The notes beneath the pieces were generated by a model. The model saw nothing but the letters and a program-made list of their open reading frames with translations, was not told the DNA's origin and searched no databases. Below are positions 33,235-41,557 of a stretch of 64,000 bases of DNA, piece after piece. The stretch is taken from assembly GCA_030156535.1 (NCBI GenBank), contig JASGMJ010000004.1:62001-126000 (forward strand), in the 5' to 3' direction. This DNA is from Candidatus Sumerlaeota bacterium. GTDB taxonomy: Bacteria; Sumerlaeota; Sumerlaeia; SLMS01; JAHLLQ01. Within the stretch, counting starts at the first letter, position 1. Every line of letters starts with the position of its first letter. A program made the translations under genes and the position numbers.

Positions 33235-34538
33235 GGCGTTCCTCCCGCCAGCGGAAGACCGAGACGGTCGATCTCCACAAAGGCGTCCATCCACTTGTCT
33301 TCGGGGCCAATGCGCCGGACTTCGAGGATCACCGTCACCAGTTGGGGTTCATCGGCGGCAGGCAATTCCAGCCGAACGTCCTTCCAGAATTCCGCTGCGG
33401 GCGGGAGCCGGACACGCGCCAGCGGCGTACCGTCCGCCGCGCGGGCCGAGACCTCGCATTCGAGTTCGCCCATCGGCACCGAACGCACACGCACCGGCAG
33501 GGTGCGCTGCTCCCCTGCAGGCAGGACGAATCGATAGAAATCGTACCGGAAGACCCCCACGCCAAAGGCGGGGAGATCGAGGCGGATGCGCCCTGAAAAG
33601 CCGTCCTCCTCGGCGGCTTGCCAGGCGATCCGGCTTCCTCCCCGCTCAACGGGGGGCACCCATCCAAGAGGGAAGCGGTTGAAAAACGGAGGCGCCTCCA
33701 ATTCCCGGTTCGCCAGGGGAATGCCGTCGGGAGCCACCTGAACGTCCTGATCCTCCAGGTTCCACAGAGCCAGTACGAGATCTGCATCGAGTGGGTCCAA
33801 TGCCAGCGCGGCGAGTTCCGTTCGCGTTTCGGAGTCGAGTGCGACGGATGGCGGGAGCTCCGCGTAAAGAGCCTGCATGGCGTCGAGACGCGAATCATGG
33901 AGAGCCTGCGCGAGACGCAGGGCCTCGGAGGCATTCAACTCAGGGCCACCCAGAAGAAGAAAGGCGTCGGCGGGCGCTGTTCCGGAAAGCAATAGTTCCC
34001 GGGCGGCATCAAGGCGATAGCGGTCTCCGAGCAGTCCCACTGCCTGGGCGACTTCGATGCCGCGCCGTGGTTCTCCGAGCAACGTCCACAAGCGAACGGA
34101 TTCAAGGCGCTGACGCGGAAATCGCGGTTCGAGTGCGTCAGCTTGATCGAGCGCCCGGCGGGCACCCGCATCGTCGCCTGCCAGCAGACGCTCGCGGGCA
34201 AGCACCATCCACGGGCGCGACCAAAGAGGCTCGGCGGCGATGGCTCTTTCCGCGGCTTGCAGGGCGGCGGCGCGGTCGGGCGGGAAGACGTCCTCCGAGG
34301 CATACGAAGCCAGCGCGAGAAAGGACTGGGGCATCGTCAGCTGCTCGCGGTTCTCAAGCAGCGTGGTAGGATCCTGCTCGAAGGCGCGCCGGAGCGATTC
34401 GCGCTGGGTGCCTGCACGCAATTCGTGCCATCCCCATACTGCCCACAAGAGGCAGAACGCGATGCCAGCAATCAAACGGACAATCCGACGAGTCAACACG
34501 GGGAGTTGGAGGTTACTCGGGAACGGGAGTGGTGGCAC
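33231..34538 (-). CDS. Membrane-anchored TPR-like protein in exopolysaccharide operon
   Basis: 435 aa. N-terminal membrane helix (IVRLIAGIAFCLLWAVWGW). Residues 55-260 are paired helices with a TPR look (ALQAAERAIAAEPLWSRPWMVLARERLLAGDDAGARRALDQAD shows the A-W-L-A pattern). Residues 290-435 form a beta-rich domain (WKDVRLELPAADEP, LVTVILEVRRIG), carbohydrate-binding-like in feel only. GTG 34538 overlaps the GT4 gene by 26 nt; the downstream gene is coupled by ATGA. Possibly a periplasmic assembly or polymerisation factor for the glycan. Unrecognised family. Confidence 0.75.
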   Translation of the reverse strand: MPPLPFPSNLQLPVLTRRIVRLIAGIAFCLLWAVWGWHELRAGTQRESLRRAFEQDPTTLLENREQLTMPQSFLALASYASEDVFPPDRAAALQAAERAIAAEPLWSRPWMVLARERLLAGDDAGARRALDQADALEPRFPRQRLESVRLWTLLGEPRRGIEVAQAVGLLGDRYRLDAARELLLSGTAPADAFLLLGGPELNASEALRLAQALHDSRLDAMQALYAELPPSVALDSETRTELAALALDPLDADLVLALWNLEDQDVQVAPDGIPLANRELEAPPFFNRFPLGWVPPVERGGSRIAWQAAEEDGFSGRIRLDLPAFGVGVFRYDFYRFVLPAGEQRTLPVRVRSVPMGELECEVSARAADGTPLARVRLPPAAEFWKDVRLELPAADEPQLVTVILEVRRIGPEDKWMDAFVEIDRLGLPLAGGTP

Positions 34539-35832
34539 GCTCGCGGCTTACCAGAGGAAGCTCGGTCTCCGGCAGCGGATTGGGGCCGGAGGGCGTCTTG
34601 AAGGTCTTCCATTGCGGGTCTCCTTCCCGTGCCTCCCGTTCCAGGATCAAGCGAAAGCGCTCCGTGGCCTGCTCGCGCTCGAACTGCGCTTCGAGATGGG
34701 CCCTTCCGCGCTGGCCCATGGCCGCTGCCTCTTCCGGGTCCGCTGCAAGTTGACGAAGGGCCTGCAAGAGACCTGCCGGGTCCTCGGGATCGACGAGCAG
34801 GCCGCAGTTCGCCTCGCGAATCGTTGAGGCGACCTCGTTGTTGCCGGAGCCGACAAAAACGATCGGCCGCGAAGCAGCCATGATTCCGTATATTTTGCTC
34901 GGCACCAGCAAGCCGTCAAAGCGCGGATCCAGCGTAATCAAGTGCGCGTCGGGAGCCGAGAGCGACGCAGCAAGATCGCCGCGTTCCTGATAGGGAAGAA
35001 ACCGCACATGCTTGCCAAGAATGCCCAACTTCTCGCGCAGTTCGTCGCGCTTCTTTCCCGATCCGACAAAAAGGAAATCGAAGTTGTCGCCACCGTTCAG
35101 CGTGGGCAGCGCCTTGAAGAGCGGCGCGAACGTGTGGCAGGCCCCCATGTTGCCCGAATACATCACCGTGAATTGCCCGGGGCGCAGATGCCTCCGGCGG
35201 AAGGCGTTCTCCGCAGGGGCGACGGGAAAGACCTCGTCCTTTGCCGACCAGTTGGGCAGCACGTCGATCCTGCTTGGATCCACGCCTTTGCCAATCAGCA
35301 CGTCCCTCATGCAATGCCCCAGGACAATGAGCCTGTCGGCTGAATGGTATCCCTTGCGAGCCAACCACGACCAGACAGGCGCCACCATCCGGTGACGCCT
35401 GAGAAGGCCGGCTTTCTCCGCGATGTCGGGATAGATATCCATGACCCAGAAAACGAATCGCGTCCGGCGGAATCGCTTCAGCCAGGCACCGAGCAGGCAA
35501 ACAAGTGGAGGGGTCGTGAGGGCCACGACAACGTCCGGGCGCGGGACACGGTTGGCCTTCCAAAAGGCGCCGGCCATGAACGAAACGTAGCCCGTCAGGC
35601 GATGGCGAAACCGCCTCCGGCTTTTTGTCAGCAGGCTGACCCGGTGAACGGAAACGCCGTTGATAACCTCATGGGCTGGGAGAGCGATTTCGCGGCCGTC
35701 GTACAGCGCCCGGCTGGCGATGACATCCACATCGTGACCTGCGGCGGCCAGACGCTCGCACAGATCAGTCATTTGCTGGGCGGTGGCCGCAAAGTCGGGG
35801 GCGTAGTATTGATTGATAAAGAGAAAACGCAT
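34513..35832 (-). CDS. Family 4 glycosyltransferase, WbuB-like
   Basis: 439 aa, GT-B fold. N-terminal FLFINQYYAPDFAATAQQM is characteristic of the WbuB-like GT4 group, which often transfers FucNAc or similar sugars. The donor-binding half has VMYSGNMGACHTFAPLF, FLFVGSGKKRDEL, VRFLPYQERGDLAASL and LLVPSKIYGIMAASRPIVF with the acidic E-x7-E-type region (NEVASTIREANCGLLVD). It is the first gene of the five-gene minus-strand exopolysaccharide operon. The Pro/Glu-rich C-terminal tail is extra. Sugar specificity is not readable. Confidence 0.93.
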   Translation of the reverse strand: MRFLFINQYYAPDFAATAQQMTDLCERLAAAGHDVDVIASRALYDGREIALPAHEVINGVSVHRVSLLTKSRRRFRHRLTGYVSFMAGAFWKANRVPRPDVVVALTTPPLVCLLGAWLKRFRRTRFVFWVMDIYPDIAEKAGLLRRHRMVAPVWSWLARKGYHSADRLIVLGHCMRDVLIGKGVDPSRIDVLPNWSAKDEVFPVAPAENAFRRRHLRPGQFTVMYSGNMGACHTFAPLFKALPTLNGGDNFDFLFVGSGKKRDELREKLGILGKHVRFLPYQERGDLAASLSAPDAHLITLDPRFDGLLVPSKIYGIMAASRPIVFVGSGNNEVASTIREANCGLLVDPEDPAGLLQALRQLAADPEEAAAMGQRGRAHLEAQFEREQATERFRLILEREAREGDPQWKTFKTPSGPNPLPETELPLVSRERATTPVPE

Positions 35833-36083
35833 TCAAACCCGGAATCTTTAGTAATGTGTCCGTATCGTTTCAGGCAGCGGTGAGGCTGGGCATTGGGTCC
35901 TTACAAGAAACTCGAACTTCCCCTACCGCCCCGTGCAGGCGCTCAACCGAGTGCTTGAGGCGTCAGCGCAACCATCTCCAAGGAGACTCTATTCACAGTG
36001 CCAAGCCCAGCGAACGCAAGGCGATTTCCTGCCGAAAACCGGGCGTTCAAAACTCCTGAAAATGGTCTTTGGCTATCATGAAA

Positions 36084-36106
36084 GGAGGCATTCCGGGAAT
36101 GCCTCC
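36084..36106. repeat. Perfect 11-bp inverted repeat
   Basis: GGAGGCATTCC and GGAATGCCTCC flank a single G, so the hairpin can form with a 3-5 nt loop. There is no T-tract after it on either strand (only TTTC on the minus strand). It may be a second, weak terminator, or an mRNA stability element or operator for the downstream exopolysaccharide operon. Confidence 0.6.
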
Positions 36107-36130
36107 GTGGCTCCTGTTGCGGCCTCTCAT

Positions 36131-36173
36131 AAAAAAACGGGGCGGCCCGTGCATCGCCAGCACGGGCCGCCCC
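36131..36173 (-). terminator. Rho-independent terminator of the HPF-sigma fusion gene
   Basis: A perfect 13-bp stem (GGGGCGGCCCGTG at 36139-36151, CACGGGCCGCCCC at 36161-36173) with a 9-nt loop, followed on the minus strand by G and seven Ts (complement of 36131-36137). It lies 17 bp after the stop at 36191. This is the clearest terminator in the window and isolates the fusion gene from the exopolysaccharide operon. Confidence 0.92.
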
Positions 36174-36190
36174 CCAAGGGAATGGCAGGA

Positions 36191-37282
36191 TCAAGCCGTC
36201 CTGACTTGTTGCCCGGATTCCTCCGCCTTCTGAAGCCCTTCCGCCACCTGGCTCCAGCCTTTCCTCAGCGCCTCCAGGCACTGGCTGATGTCCTCCCGCA
36301 CGTTCTTCTCCTCGCGGTTCTGGATCATGGCGACCTCATAGGGCTCGAACCCCTCAACCCGCGTCAGGTAGAAGGCCGCCCGCGCCTTCGAATGGAAGTT
36401 GCCCAGGTACTTCAGGATCAGCCGGTGCTGCTCTGCGTCGGAGAGAAGATGCCCCGGGTCGACAGCGTGGTCGTCGATGAGCACATCCTCCATCAGGAGG
36501 GCGGCAAAGGGCTGGTGGTACTCGCGTTCTTCCACCTCGGGCCCGGAAATGCCCCAGCGATCTTCCGATGGCGCCCGGTCTTCGAGACGGATCATCCGCT
36601 TGTTTTCCGGATTCTGACTCCCGATTTCCTTGTCGATCGCATTCTGCACGAAACGGAACAGGCGGCGCTCCAGCGCTTCGGGGCCATCCTTGAAAGTTGC
36701 CGTGTCGGCCACATTGACAAGTGCCTGATCCACGAGGTCGTCGGGCGAGAGGTAGTCGTTCGGGAGTTCCCCCGCAAGCTCGGCGGCCATGATCGACTCG
36801 CGGGCGAAACTGTAGAGCGGCCCAAGCAGCGGACGCAGGCGGGCAAAGACGGGATTCGATTCGGAATCACCATTGGACGACGCCAGTTCCTCGGGAGAAG
36901 GGAGCTCGGCGATTTGCGAGGCGAATTCCTTGTAGGCTCGCTTCACGCCCGTACGCCGGCGCACCAGGTGGTCCTTGCGAATGCGCGCCTTGGAACGGCG
37001 CAGTTCCTTGCGCAGTGCCGACTCCGCCTCGCTGACGAGTGAGCGGATGTCAGTGCTTTCCTTGTGAATGACGATGGGGTGATCGGGGAGCTGAAGGCTG
37101 AGTGTCAGATGGAAGACATGGTTCTCGTTGCCTTCCTGCGTTACGCGGGCGCGCAGGAGGCGGTCCTCGGGTGAGTAGCGCTGGATGCGCTTCTTGATTC
37201 CGGGCAGGACGCGGTTGAGCTCGTACTCCAGGCGGTGGCGGTCACGGTTGTCCAGGTTGGGAGCGGCGATGATCAGCTTCAT
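36191..37282 (-). CDS. HPF/RaiA-like domain fused to sigma-70-like regions 2 and 4
   Basis: 363 aa. Residues 1-105 have the beta-alpha-beta-beta-beta-alpha pattern of ribosome hibernation factors (KLIIAAPNLDNRDRHRLEYE, then HLTLSLQLPDHPIVIHKEST, then a basic helix LRKELRRSKARIRK). Residues 145-222 resemble sigma region 2 (SPDDLVDQALVNVADTA, RRLFRFVQNAIDKEI). Residues 283-345 resemble the region 4 HTH (FYLTRVEGFEPYEVAMIQN, VREDISQCLEALR). AAGGA precedes ATG 37282 by 10 nt. No frame break or stop separates the parts, so it is one protein. A ribosome-bound factor that also contacts RNA polymerase or promoter DNA is inference; region 4 may be only an HTH. Confidence 0.72.
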   Translation of the reverse strand: MKLIIAAPNLDNRDRHRLEYELNRVLPGIKKRIQRYSPEDRLLRARVTQEGNENHVFHLTLSLQLPDHPIVIHKESTDIRSLVSEAESALRKELRRSKARIRKDHLVRRRTGVKRAYKEFASQIAELPSPEELASSNGDSESNPVFARLRPLLGPLYSFARESIMAAELAGELPNDYLSPDDLVDQALVNVADTATFKDGPEALERRLFRFVQNAIDKEIGSQNPENKRMIRLEDRAPSEDRWGISGPEVEEREYHQPFAALLMEDVLIDDHAVDPGHLLSDAEQHRLILKYLGNFHSKARAAFYLTRVEGFEPYEVAMIQNREEKNVREDISQCLEALRKGWSQVAEGLQKAEESGQQVRTA

Positions 37283-37489
37283 AGGTTCTATCCTTCCCTT
37301 GGGTTTGCCGTTCGGGGAAACCCCATGAGGACCCCGATTTCACTTCGTTAATGGAACGGAACCGCCAATCAGTGCAAAGAAAATCGACCTTCTGAAAAAA
37401 GACTTTGGATGGCGGACTTTTCGGATTGAATCGTGATGCCCGCGAGTTGCAGGATTACACTTGGCGCGGCAGGATTCCCCAAAAGCGAA

Positions 37490-37526
37490 CGGCGGCCTAC
37501 CTGTGAGGTAAGCCGCCGCACTTTTT
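37490..37526. terminator. Possible bidirectional terminator
   Basis: A stem of CGGCGGC-C-TACCT with AGGTA-A-GCCGCCG (37490-37518), one internal mismatch and a GTG loop. Five Ts follow on the plus strand (37522-37526); on the minus strand the stem is followed by GTTCGCTTTT. The minus-strand peptidase gene ends at 37569, 51 bp before it, so it probably ends that transcript. There is no plus-strand gene upstream to need it. Confidence 0.5.
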
Positions 37527-37568
37527 CGTCGATTGTCGGCATGCCGCTCCTTGCCGATGATTTTCGTG

Positions 37569-38717
37569 CTACTTTCCGGACGCCGCCTGACGTTCGGGGT
37601 CATCGGGGAACGCAGCGGGTTCGCCAAGCGAACGAAGCATGGCACCTTCGGGCGGACAGATCACCATCCCCACGCCCCCTTTCGTTTCCATCCACACTTT
37701 CTCGAAGTCTTCCATCAGCCATTGCAGACGGTAGCCGCGTCCGCTCTCGCCAAGGGCAGAGTCCGTGACAATCACCCGCCCGTCGGCCGTGACACCATTG
37801 AGTGCCACAATGTGGCCGGTCATGCTGGAGTAAGGAGGCGCAATGTAGCCATCCCCCTTGGGCATCCGCATCGAAACGAGAATGACCCGGTTGAGCGCCA
37901 GCGTGGCACGCACGGCATCCCAATCGCGAAAGCGATCAATGTAGCCATCGAAGCCCAGTTGCGTCGCGGCGCCCAACGTGCGCGGCCAGATGCCCGGGTA
38001 TTCGTACTCGGGATCCCAGCAAAGAGGAACGATCGTCTCCAGTGGGAGCTCGTGTCCGTAGTACTGGAGGGCGGCAGCCAGCGCGGCAGACTGGCAGCGA
38101 TCGGGCATCTTTTCCCCTGTCGAGGACATTTGGGGACGAAGCGGAAGATCGAGGATCGGCAACTCCGCCGATGCAAGCCGCGTCGCGGCGATGCGCGTAT
38201 TGTCCACCCGGGCATTGTCCGTCCCCACAACATACAGGGCGGGCGGAGCAGTGAGGGGCTGCGAACCCGTGCTGACCGCCTTGAAGCGCCACGTCCGCGC
38301 TTTGCGATCGAGCAGCAACTGGTCCATCGCAACGGAACCGTCGGCGAACGTCGGATTCTCGCGGGGTTCAATTGCCGGAATATCTCCCCAATGTCCTGCG
38401 TACAGCCAGGGCGACACGTCCTCATCGCCAAAGCCCACCTGAAGGTAGAGGCGGAATCCCTCACCTTCGGCGAGACGGGAGTGCCATGAATAGATCAACT
38501 CGTCGTAGGGAAAGGGCGCCTCGATCTGCGGAGTCATCCACTCCCCCGCCGAGGCGGGTTCAAACTCGCCGGGGAGAACGCTCGCCCGCCAGTCCGCCGG
38601 GCCCATTGCGGGCTGCACGGAAACCGGGTAGGCGGATGAATCGAGACCCGCACGGGTACAGCCAAGAGTAACAAGAACGACTCCGAGAAGGAGAAAGGGA
38701 AAAAGAAGAGTTCGCAA
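37569..38717 (-). CDS. C39-like cysteine peptidase lipoprotein
   Basis: 382 aa. TTG 38717 with AGAGGTG upstream gives a signal peptide ending LVTLGC (lipobox). A beta-rich domain (about 60-200) precedes a papain-like peptidase_C39_2 domain: active-site Cys in KMPDRCQSAALAAALQYYG, His in TGHIVALNGV, and Asp in VIVTDSALGE. The catalytic triad is complete. It lacks an ABC transporter, so it is not a bacteriocin-processing peptidase. A periplasmic peptidase or a peptide-crosslink enzyme is possible. The long upstream open frame is antisense to the corrinoid gene and is not part of it. Confidence 0.8.
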   Translation of the reverse strand: MRTLLFPFLLLGVVLVTLGCTRAGLDSSAYPVSVQPAMGPADWRASVLPGEFEPASAGEWMTPQIEAPFPYDELIYSWHSRLAEGEGFRLYLQVGFGDEDVSPWLYAGHWGDIPAIEPRENPTFADGSVAMDQLLLDRKARTWRFKAVSTGSQPLTAPPALYVVGTDNARVDNTRIAATRLASAELPILDLPLRPQMSSTGEKMPDRCQSAALAAALQYYGHELPLETIVPLCWDPEYEYPGIWPRTLGAATQLGFDGYIDRFRDWDAVRATLALNRVILVSMRMPKGDGYIAPPYSSMTGHIVALNGVTADGRVIVTDSALGESGRGYRLQWLMEDFEKVWMETKGGVGMVICPPEGAMLRSLGEPAAFPDDPERQAASGK

Positions 38718-38887
38718 AGCACACCTCTGGAGGGAGAGTCTGACATGACTGCAAGCGCTTTCGACGGGATAAAATCCGGGGTCGGATCTCCCGGGAAGCA
38801 CGGTTTTCAGGAATTCAGGCAAGAGAGCCCGGGGAGGGAAATCCAGCAGCGCAACGAACTCCGCAATCGCTTGCGCCCAAATACGAC

Positions 38888-38910
38888 TTGACCTGGACGA
38901 TTTGTCCGGG
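38888..38910 (+). promoter_or_regulatory. Promoter-like TTGACC with overlapping inverted repeat
   Basis: In the 288-bp gap before the corrinoid operon, TTGACC (38888-38893) overlaps a hairpin-capable repeat, CCTGGAC (38892-38898) with GTCCGGG (38904-38910), with one G-T pair and a 5-nt loop. No good -10 stands 17 nt after TTGACC. A site for a regulator or a weak promoter is possible. I looked for a cobalamin or SAM riboswitch signature here and did not find one. Confidence 0.3.
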
Positions 38911-39005
38911 TTGCATTTTCCCACGTTCCCTGCTTGGCACCACAGATATCTGCTTCGCTTAGTCGAAGGTGCCCCGGCAAGCAAGGATGATTCAAGGAGA
39001 CTTCC

Positions 39006-39632
39006 ATGGCCCGCAACCAAGCCCTCTTCGATGCCATCCTCGGCGGAAAGCGCAAGGATGCCGCCCGCATTACACAGGAGTGCGTCGACGCCAACATCAA
39101 CGTTCAGGAATTGCTGAACGAGTCGATGATCCCGGCAATGCGCGAGATGGGTGATCGCTTCTCCCGCAATGAAGTCTTTGTCCCCGAAATGCTGATCGCC
39201 GCCCGCGCCATGAAAGCAGGACTCGAAATCATCGAGCCCTTGCTCGTGCAGTCCGGCATGGAACCGCGTGCGCGCGTCGCCATCGGCACCGTGAAGGGCG
39301 ACCTCCACGACATCGGCAAGAACCTGGTTGCGATGATGCTGCGTGGCGCCGGGTACGATGTCCTTGATCTGGGCGTCGACATCGAGGCCGACAAGTTCGC
39401 CGAAGCGGCGGATCAGGGTGTGAAGATCATCATGCTCAGCGCCCTGCTGACAACAACCATGCAGTACATGAAGGAAGTGGTGGACCACCTGGAAGGGCGC
39501 AATGACATCAAGATCATCATTGGTGGCGCCCCTGTGACGGCCGACTATGCGAAGGAGATTGGCGCGCATGCCTACGGCCGCGACGCCAACGACGCGGTGA
39601 AGATCGTCGATGCCCTCGTGGGGGTGGCCTGA
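39006..39632 (+). CDS. Corrinoid (B12-binding) protein, MtbC-like
   Basis: 208 aa. Residues 1-85 are the helical cap (ARNQALFDAILGGKRKDAAR, VFVPEMLIAARAMKAGL). Residues 90-208 are the cobalamin domain with the base-off/His-on motif GDLHDIGKNLVAMM (D-x-H-x-x-G), LLTTTMQYM and IIIGGAPV. This is the shuttle corrinoid protein of methylamine/methanol/methoxyl-type methyltransferase systems. AAGGAG precedes ATG 39006 well. It heads an operon with RACo (8-nt gap) and DUF1638. The substrate-specific methyltransferase is not beside it. Confidence 0.95.
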   Translation: MARNQALFDAILGGKRKDAARITQECVDANINVQELLNESMIPAMREMGDRFSRNEVFVPEMLIAARAMKAGLEIIEPLLVQSGMEPRARVAIGTVKGDLHDIGKNLVAMMLRGAGYDVLDLGVDIEADKFAEAADQGVKIIMLSALLTTTMQYMKEVVDHLEGRNDIKIIIGGAPVTADYAKEIGAHAYGRDANDAVKIVDALVGVA

Positions 39633-39640
39633 TCCCCGCC

Positions 39641-41557
39641 ATGGGCCTTCACGTCAATGGTCCGCACCGCAGCTTCGATGCTACGCCAGGGCCTGGTGAG
39701 CTGGTTTCCACGCTTCTTGAGGAAGCCGGCCTCGCGTTGAACATGCGGTGCGGTGGCCATGGCACGTGCAATGGCTGCCGGGTGATACTCGAGAGCGGAA
39801 CCTTTGCCGGAAAGGACGGCGAGTTCTCCGTCCCCGACGGCAAACCCATCGAAGTCCGCTCCTGCCAGATTCGGACAACGGAGTCGCCGGGTTGCCTCAC
39901 GGTTCCGGCGACATCGTTGATCGAAACCTCGGCGCAGATCGAAGACGCCTTCAGTTTTCCCGACTTTCCCTTCTCACCGAGTGTCTCGCGGGTTGCTCTT
40001 CAGCTTCCCGACCCGCGCGAGACCGAGCACCGCTCGTTGCGCATGCATGTCGGCGATCTCGTTCGCACGGCGGGCGTTCGTGGCCCGCTTGAGTTCACCC
40101 CCACGGCTCTGCGCGAACTGGGCGAGGCACTTCGCAACGAAGCCAAGCTTCTGGATCTCGCTCTCGCGCGCACGTCCTCCGTGCATCGCGTTCTTTCTGC
40201 GCGCGCAGGCGAGGAGGCGCGGCATTTCTGGGGAATCGCCGTTGATATCGGAACAACCACGGTGGCCGCCGTGCTTGTGGACCTCGCGGATGGGCGTCTC
40301 CTGCGCCGTGCCGCCCGCTACAACGCGCAAATTGAAAAGGCCGACGACGTCGCCTCGCGCATCTCGTACTCCTGCCGTTCCCCGCAAGCGCTGGAGGAGC
40401 TCCGCCGCCTTGTCGTGCATCGAACGATCAACCCCATGATCGCCGAGCTGTGCCGCGCGGAAGATGGCACGACGGCTGATGTGCTGCGCGTGGCCGTCTC
40501 CGGCAACACCGTGATGATGCACCTGTTGATGGGGATTTCGCCTGGCGGGATCGGGCGTTTTCCGTTCCGCCCCGTCGAAACGCACTTCCGCCCTGTAAAT
40601 GCACGGGGAGCCGGCTTTGCCGTTCACCCCGAGGCCTTTCTCGACATTGTGCCGAGTGTGGCAGGCTATGTGGGGGGCGACATTGTGTCGGACCTGCTCC
40701 TTTCGGTCGGCGCACAACGTGACGCCAATATGTTGCTGATCGACATCGGAACGAATGGCGAGATCGTCCTTTGCACTCCCATGGGCATGTGGGTGTGCGC
40801 CACGGCGGCAGGACCTGCGTTCGAGGGACATGGCACGCTCTCGGGCTGCCGTGCTGCATCGGGAGCCATCGAGCATCTCTCGATCGACGAGCACGATACG
40901 CTTGCTTATACGACGGTGGGCGGCGAGCAGCCCATCGGCATTTGCGGAACAGGGATCATCGACTTCATCGCCGAGGCACGCCGCCGCGGCTGGCTCGACC
41001 GGCGGGGGCGATTCGATTTGGAGCGGCTCCGTGCCCTTGGCCGCCACACGACGATACCGGCTGGCAACGGCGTGCAATTCCACGGCTGCATCATCGCCTT
41101 TGCCGAGGAAAACCCGGCGGGCCAGCCCATCATCGTGTGTGAACCCGACATCGCCCAGGTGCTCAAGGCGAAGGCCGCCATCTATGCCGGCATCCGTGCA
41201 TTGATGGCCGAATGCCATCTCATCATGGAAGACCTCGACCGCCTTGTTCTGGCAGGAGGATTCGGGCGTCACATCAACCTTGCCAACGCCATCATGCTCG
41301 GCCTGCTTCCCGACGTGCCGGTTGAACGCTACGAGATGATCGGCAACGGCTCGCTCGGTGGCGCCTGCCGCGTCCTGCTCGACGGCGCGGCCGCGGCCGC
41401 CTGCGACGCCATCGCCTGTGAGCCACACATCGTGGAACTCAACCTGATTCCCAACTTCGAGGACGACTTCATTGATTCGATGATGATCCCGCACGACTCG
41501 GAGGATGAGTTCCCCGGCGTCGTTGCCGAACTCGCTGCTTTGGGACGCGAACCGTGA
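39641..41557 (+). CDS. RACo-type corrinoid-activating ASKHA/ferredoxin protein
   Basis: 638 aa. The N-terminus is a [2Fe-2S] ferredoxin domain with Cys37, Cys43, Cys46 and Cys75 (CGGHGTCNGC, then VRSCQIRTTES). The remainder is an ASKHA ATPase: AVDIGTTTVAAVLVDL and LIDIGTNGEIVL carry the phosphate-binding loops, with VLAGGFGRHINLANAI near the end. RACo proteins use ATP to reduce Co(II) back to Co(I) in corrinoid proteins. It lies 8 nt after the corrinoid gene and overlaps the DUF1638 gene by 4 nt (GTGA). All expected motifs are intact. Confidence 0.95.
   Translation: MGLHVNGPHRSFDATPGPGELVSTLLEEAGLALNMRCGGHGTCNGCRVILESGTFAGKDGEFSVPDGKPIEVRSCQIRTTESPGCLTVPATSLIETSAQIEDAFSFPDFPFSPSVSRVALQLPDPRETEHRSLRMHVGDLVRTAGVRGPLEFTPTALRELGEALRNEAKLLDLALARTSSVHRVLSARAGEEARHFWGIAVDIGTTTVAAVLVDLADGRLLRRAARYNAQIEKADDVASRISYSCRSPQALEELRRLVVHRTINPMIAELCRAEDGTTADVLRVAVSGNTVMMHLLMGISPGGIGRFPFRPVETHFRPVNARGAGFAVHPEAFLDIVPSVAGYVGGDIVSDLLLSVGAQRDANMLLIDIGTNGEIVLCTPMGMWVCATAAGPAFEGHGTLSGCRAASGAIEHLSIDEHDTLAYTTVGGEQPIGICGTGIIDFIAEARRRGWLDRRGRFDLERLRALGRHTTIPAGNGVQFHGCIIAFAEENPAGQPIIVCEPDIAQVLKAKAAIYAGIRALMAECHLIMEDLDRLVLAGGFGRHINLANAIMLGLLPDVPVERYEMIGNGSLGGACRVLLDGAAAAACDAIACEPHIVELNLIPNFEDDFIDSMMIPHDSEDEFPGVVAELAALGREP

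Larger units (their letters stand above)
35833..36190. other. 358-bp intergenic region
   Basis: Between the start of the exopolysaccharide operon (35832, minus) and the stop of the HPF-sigma fusion (36191, minus). It holds a strong terminator for the fusion gene (36131-36173), a perfect 11-bp hairpin of unknown role (36084-36106), and by position the promoter of the operon, for which I see no convincing -35/-10 pair. No ribosome site with a following reading frame of note is visible. Confidence 0.6.

Noticed and set aside
37340..37645. 101-aa minus-strand open frame in the gap after the peptidase gene
   Set aside because: It has no ribosome site, has shadow-like composition, overlaps the peptidase 3' end and spans the terminator hairpin.
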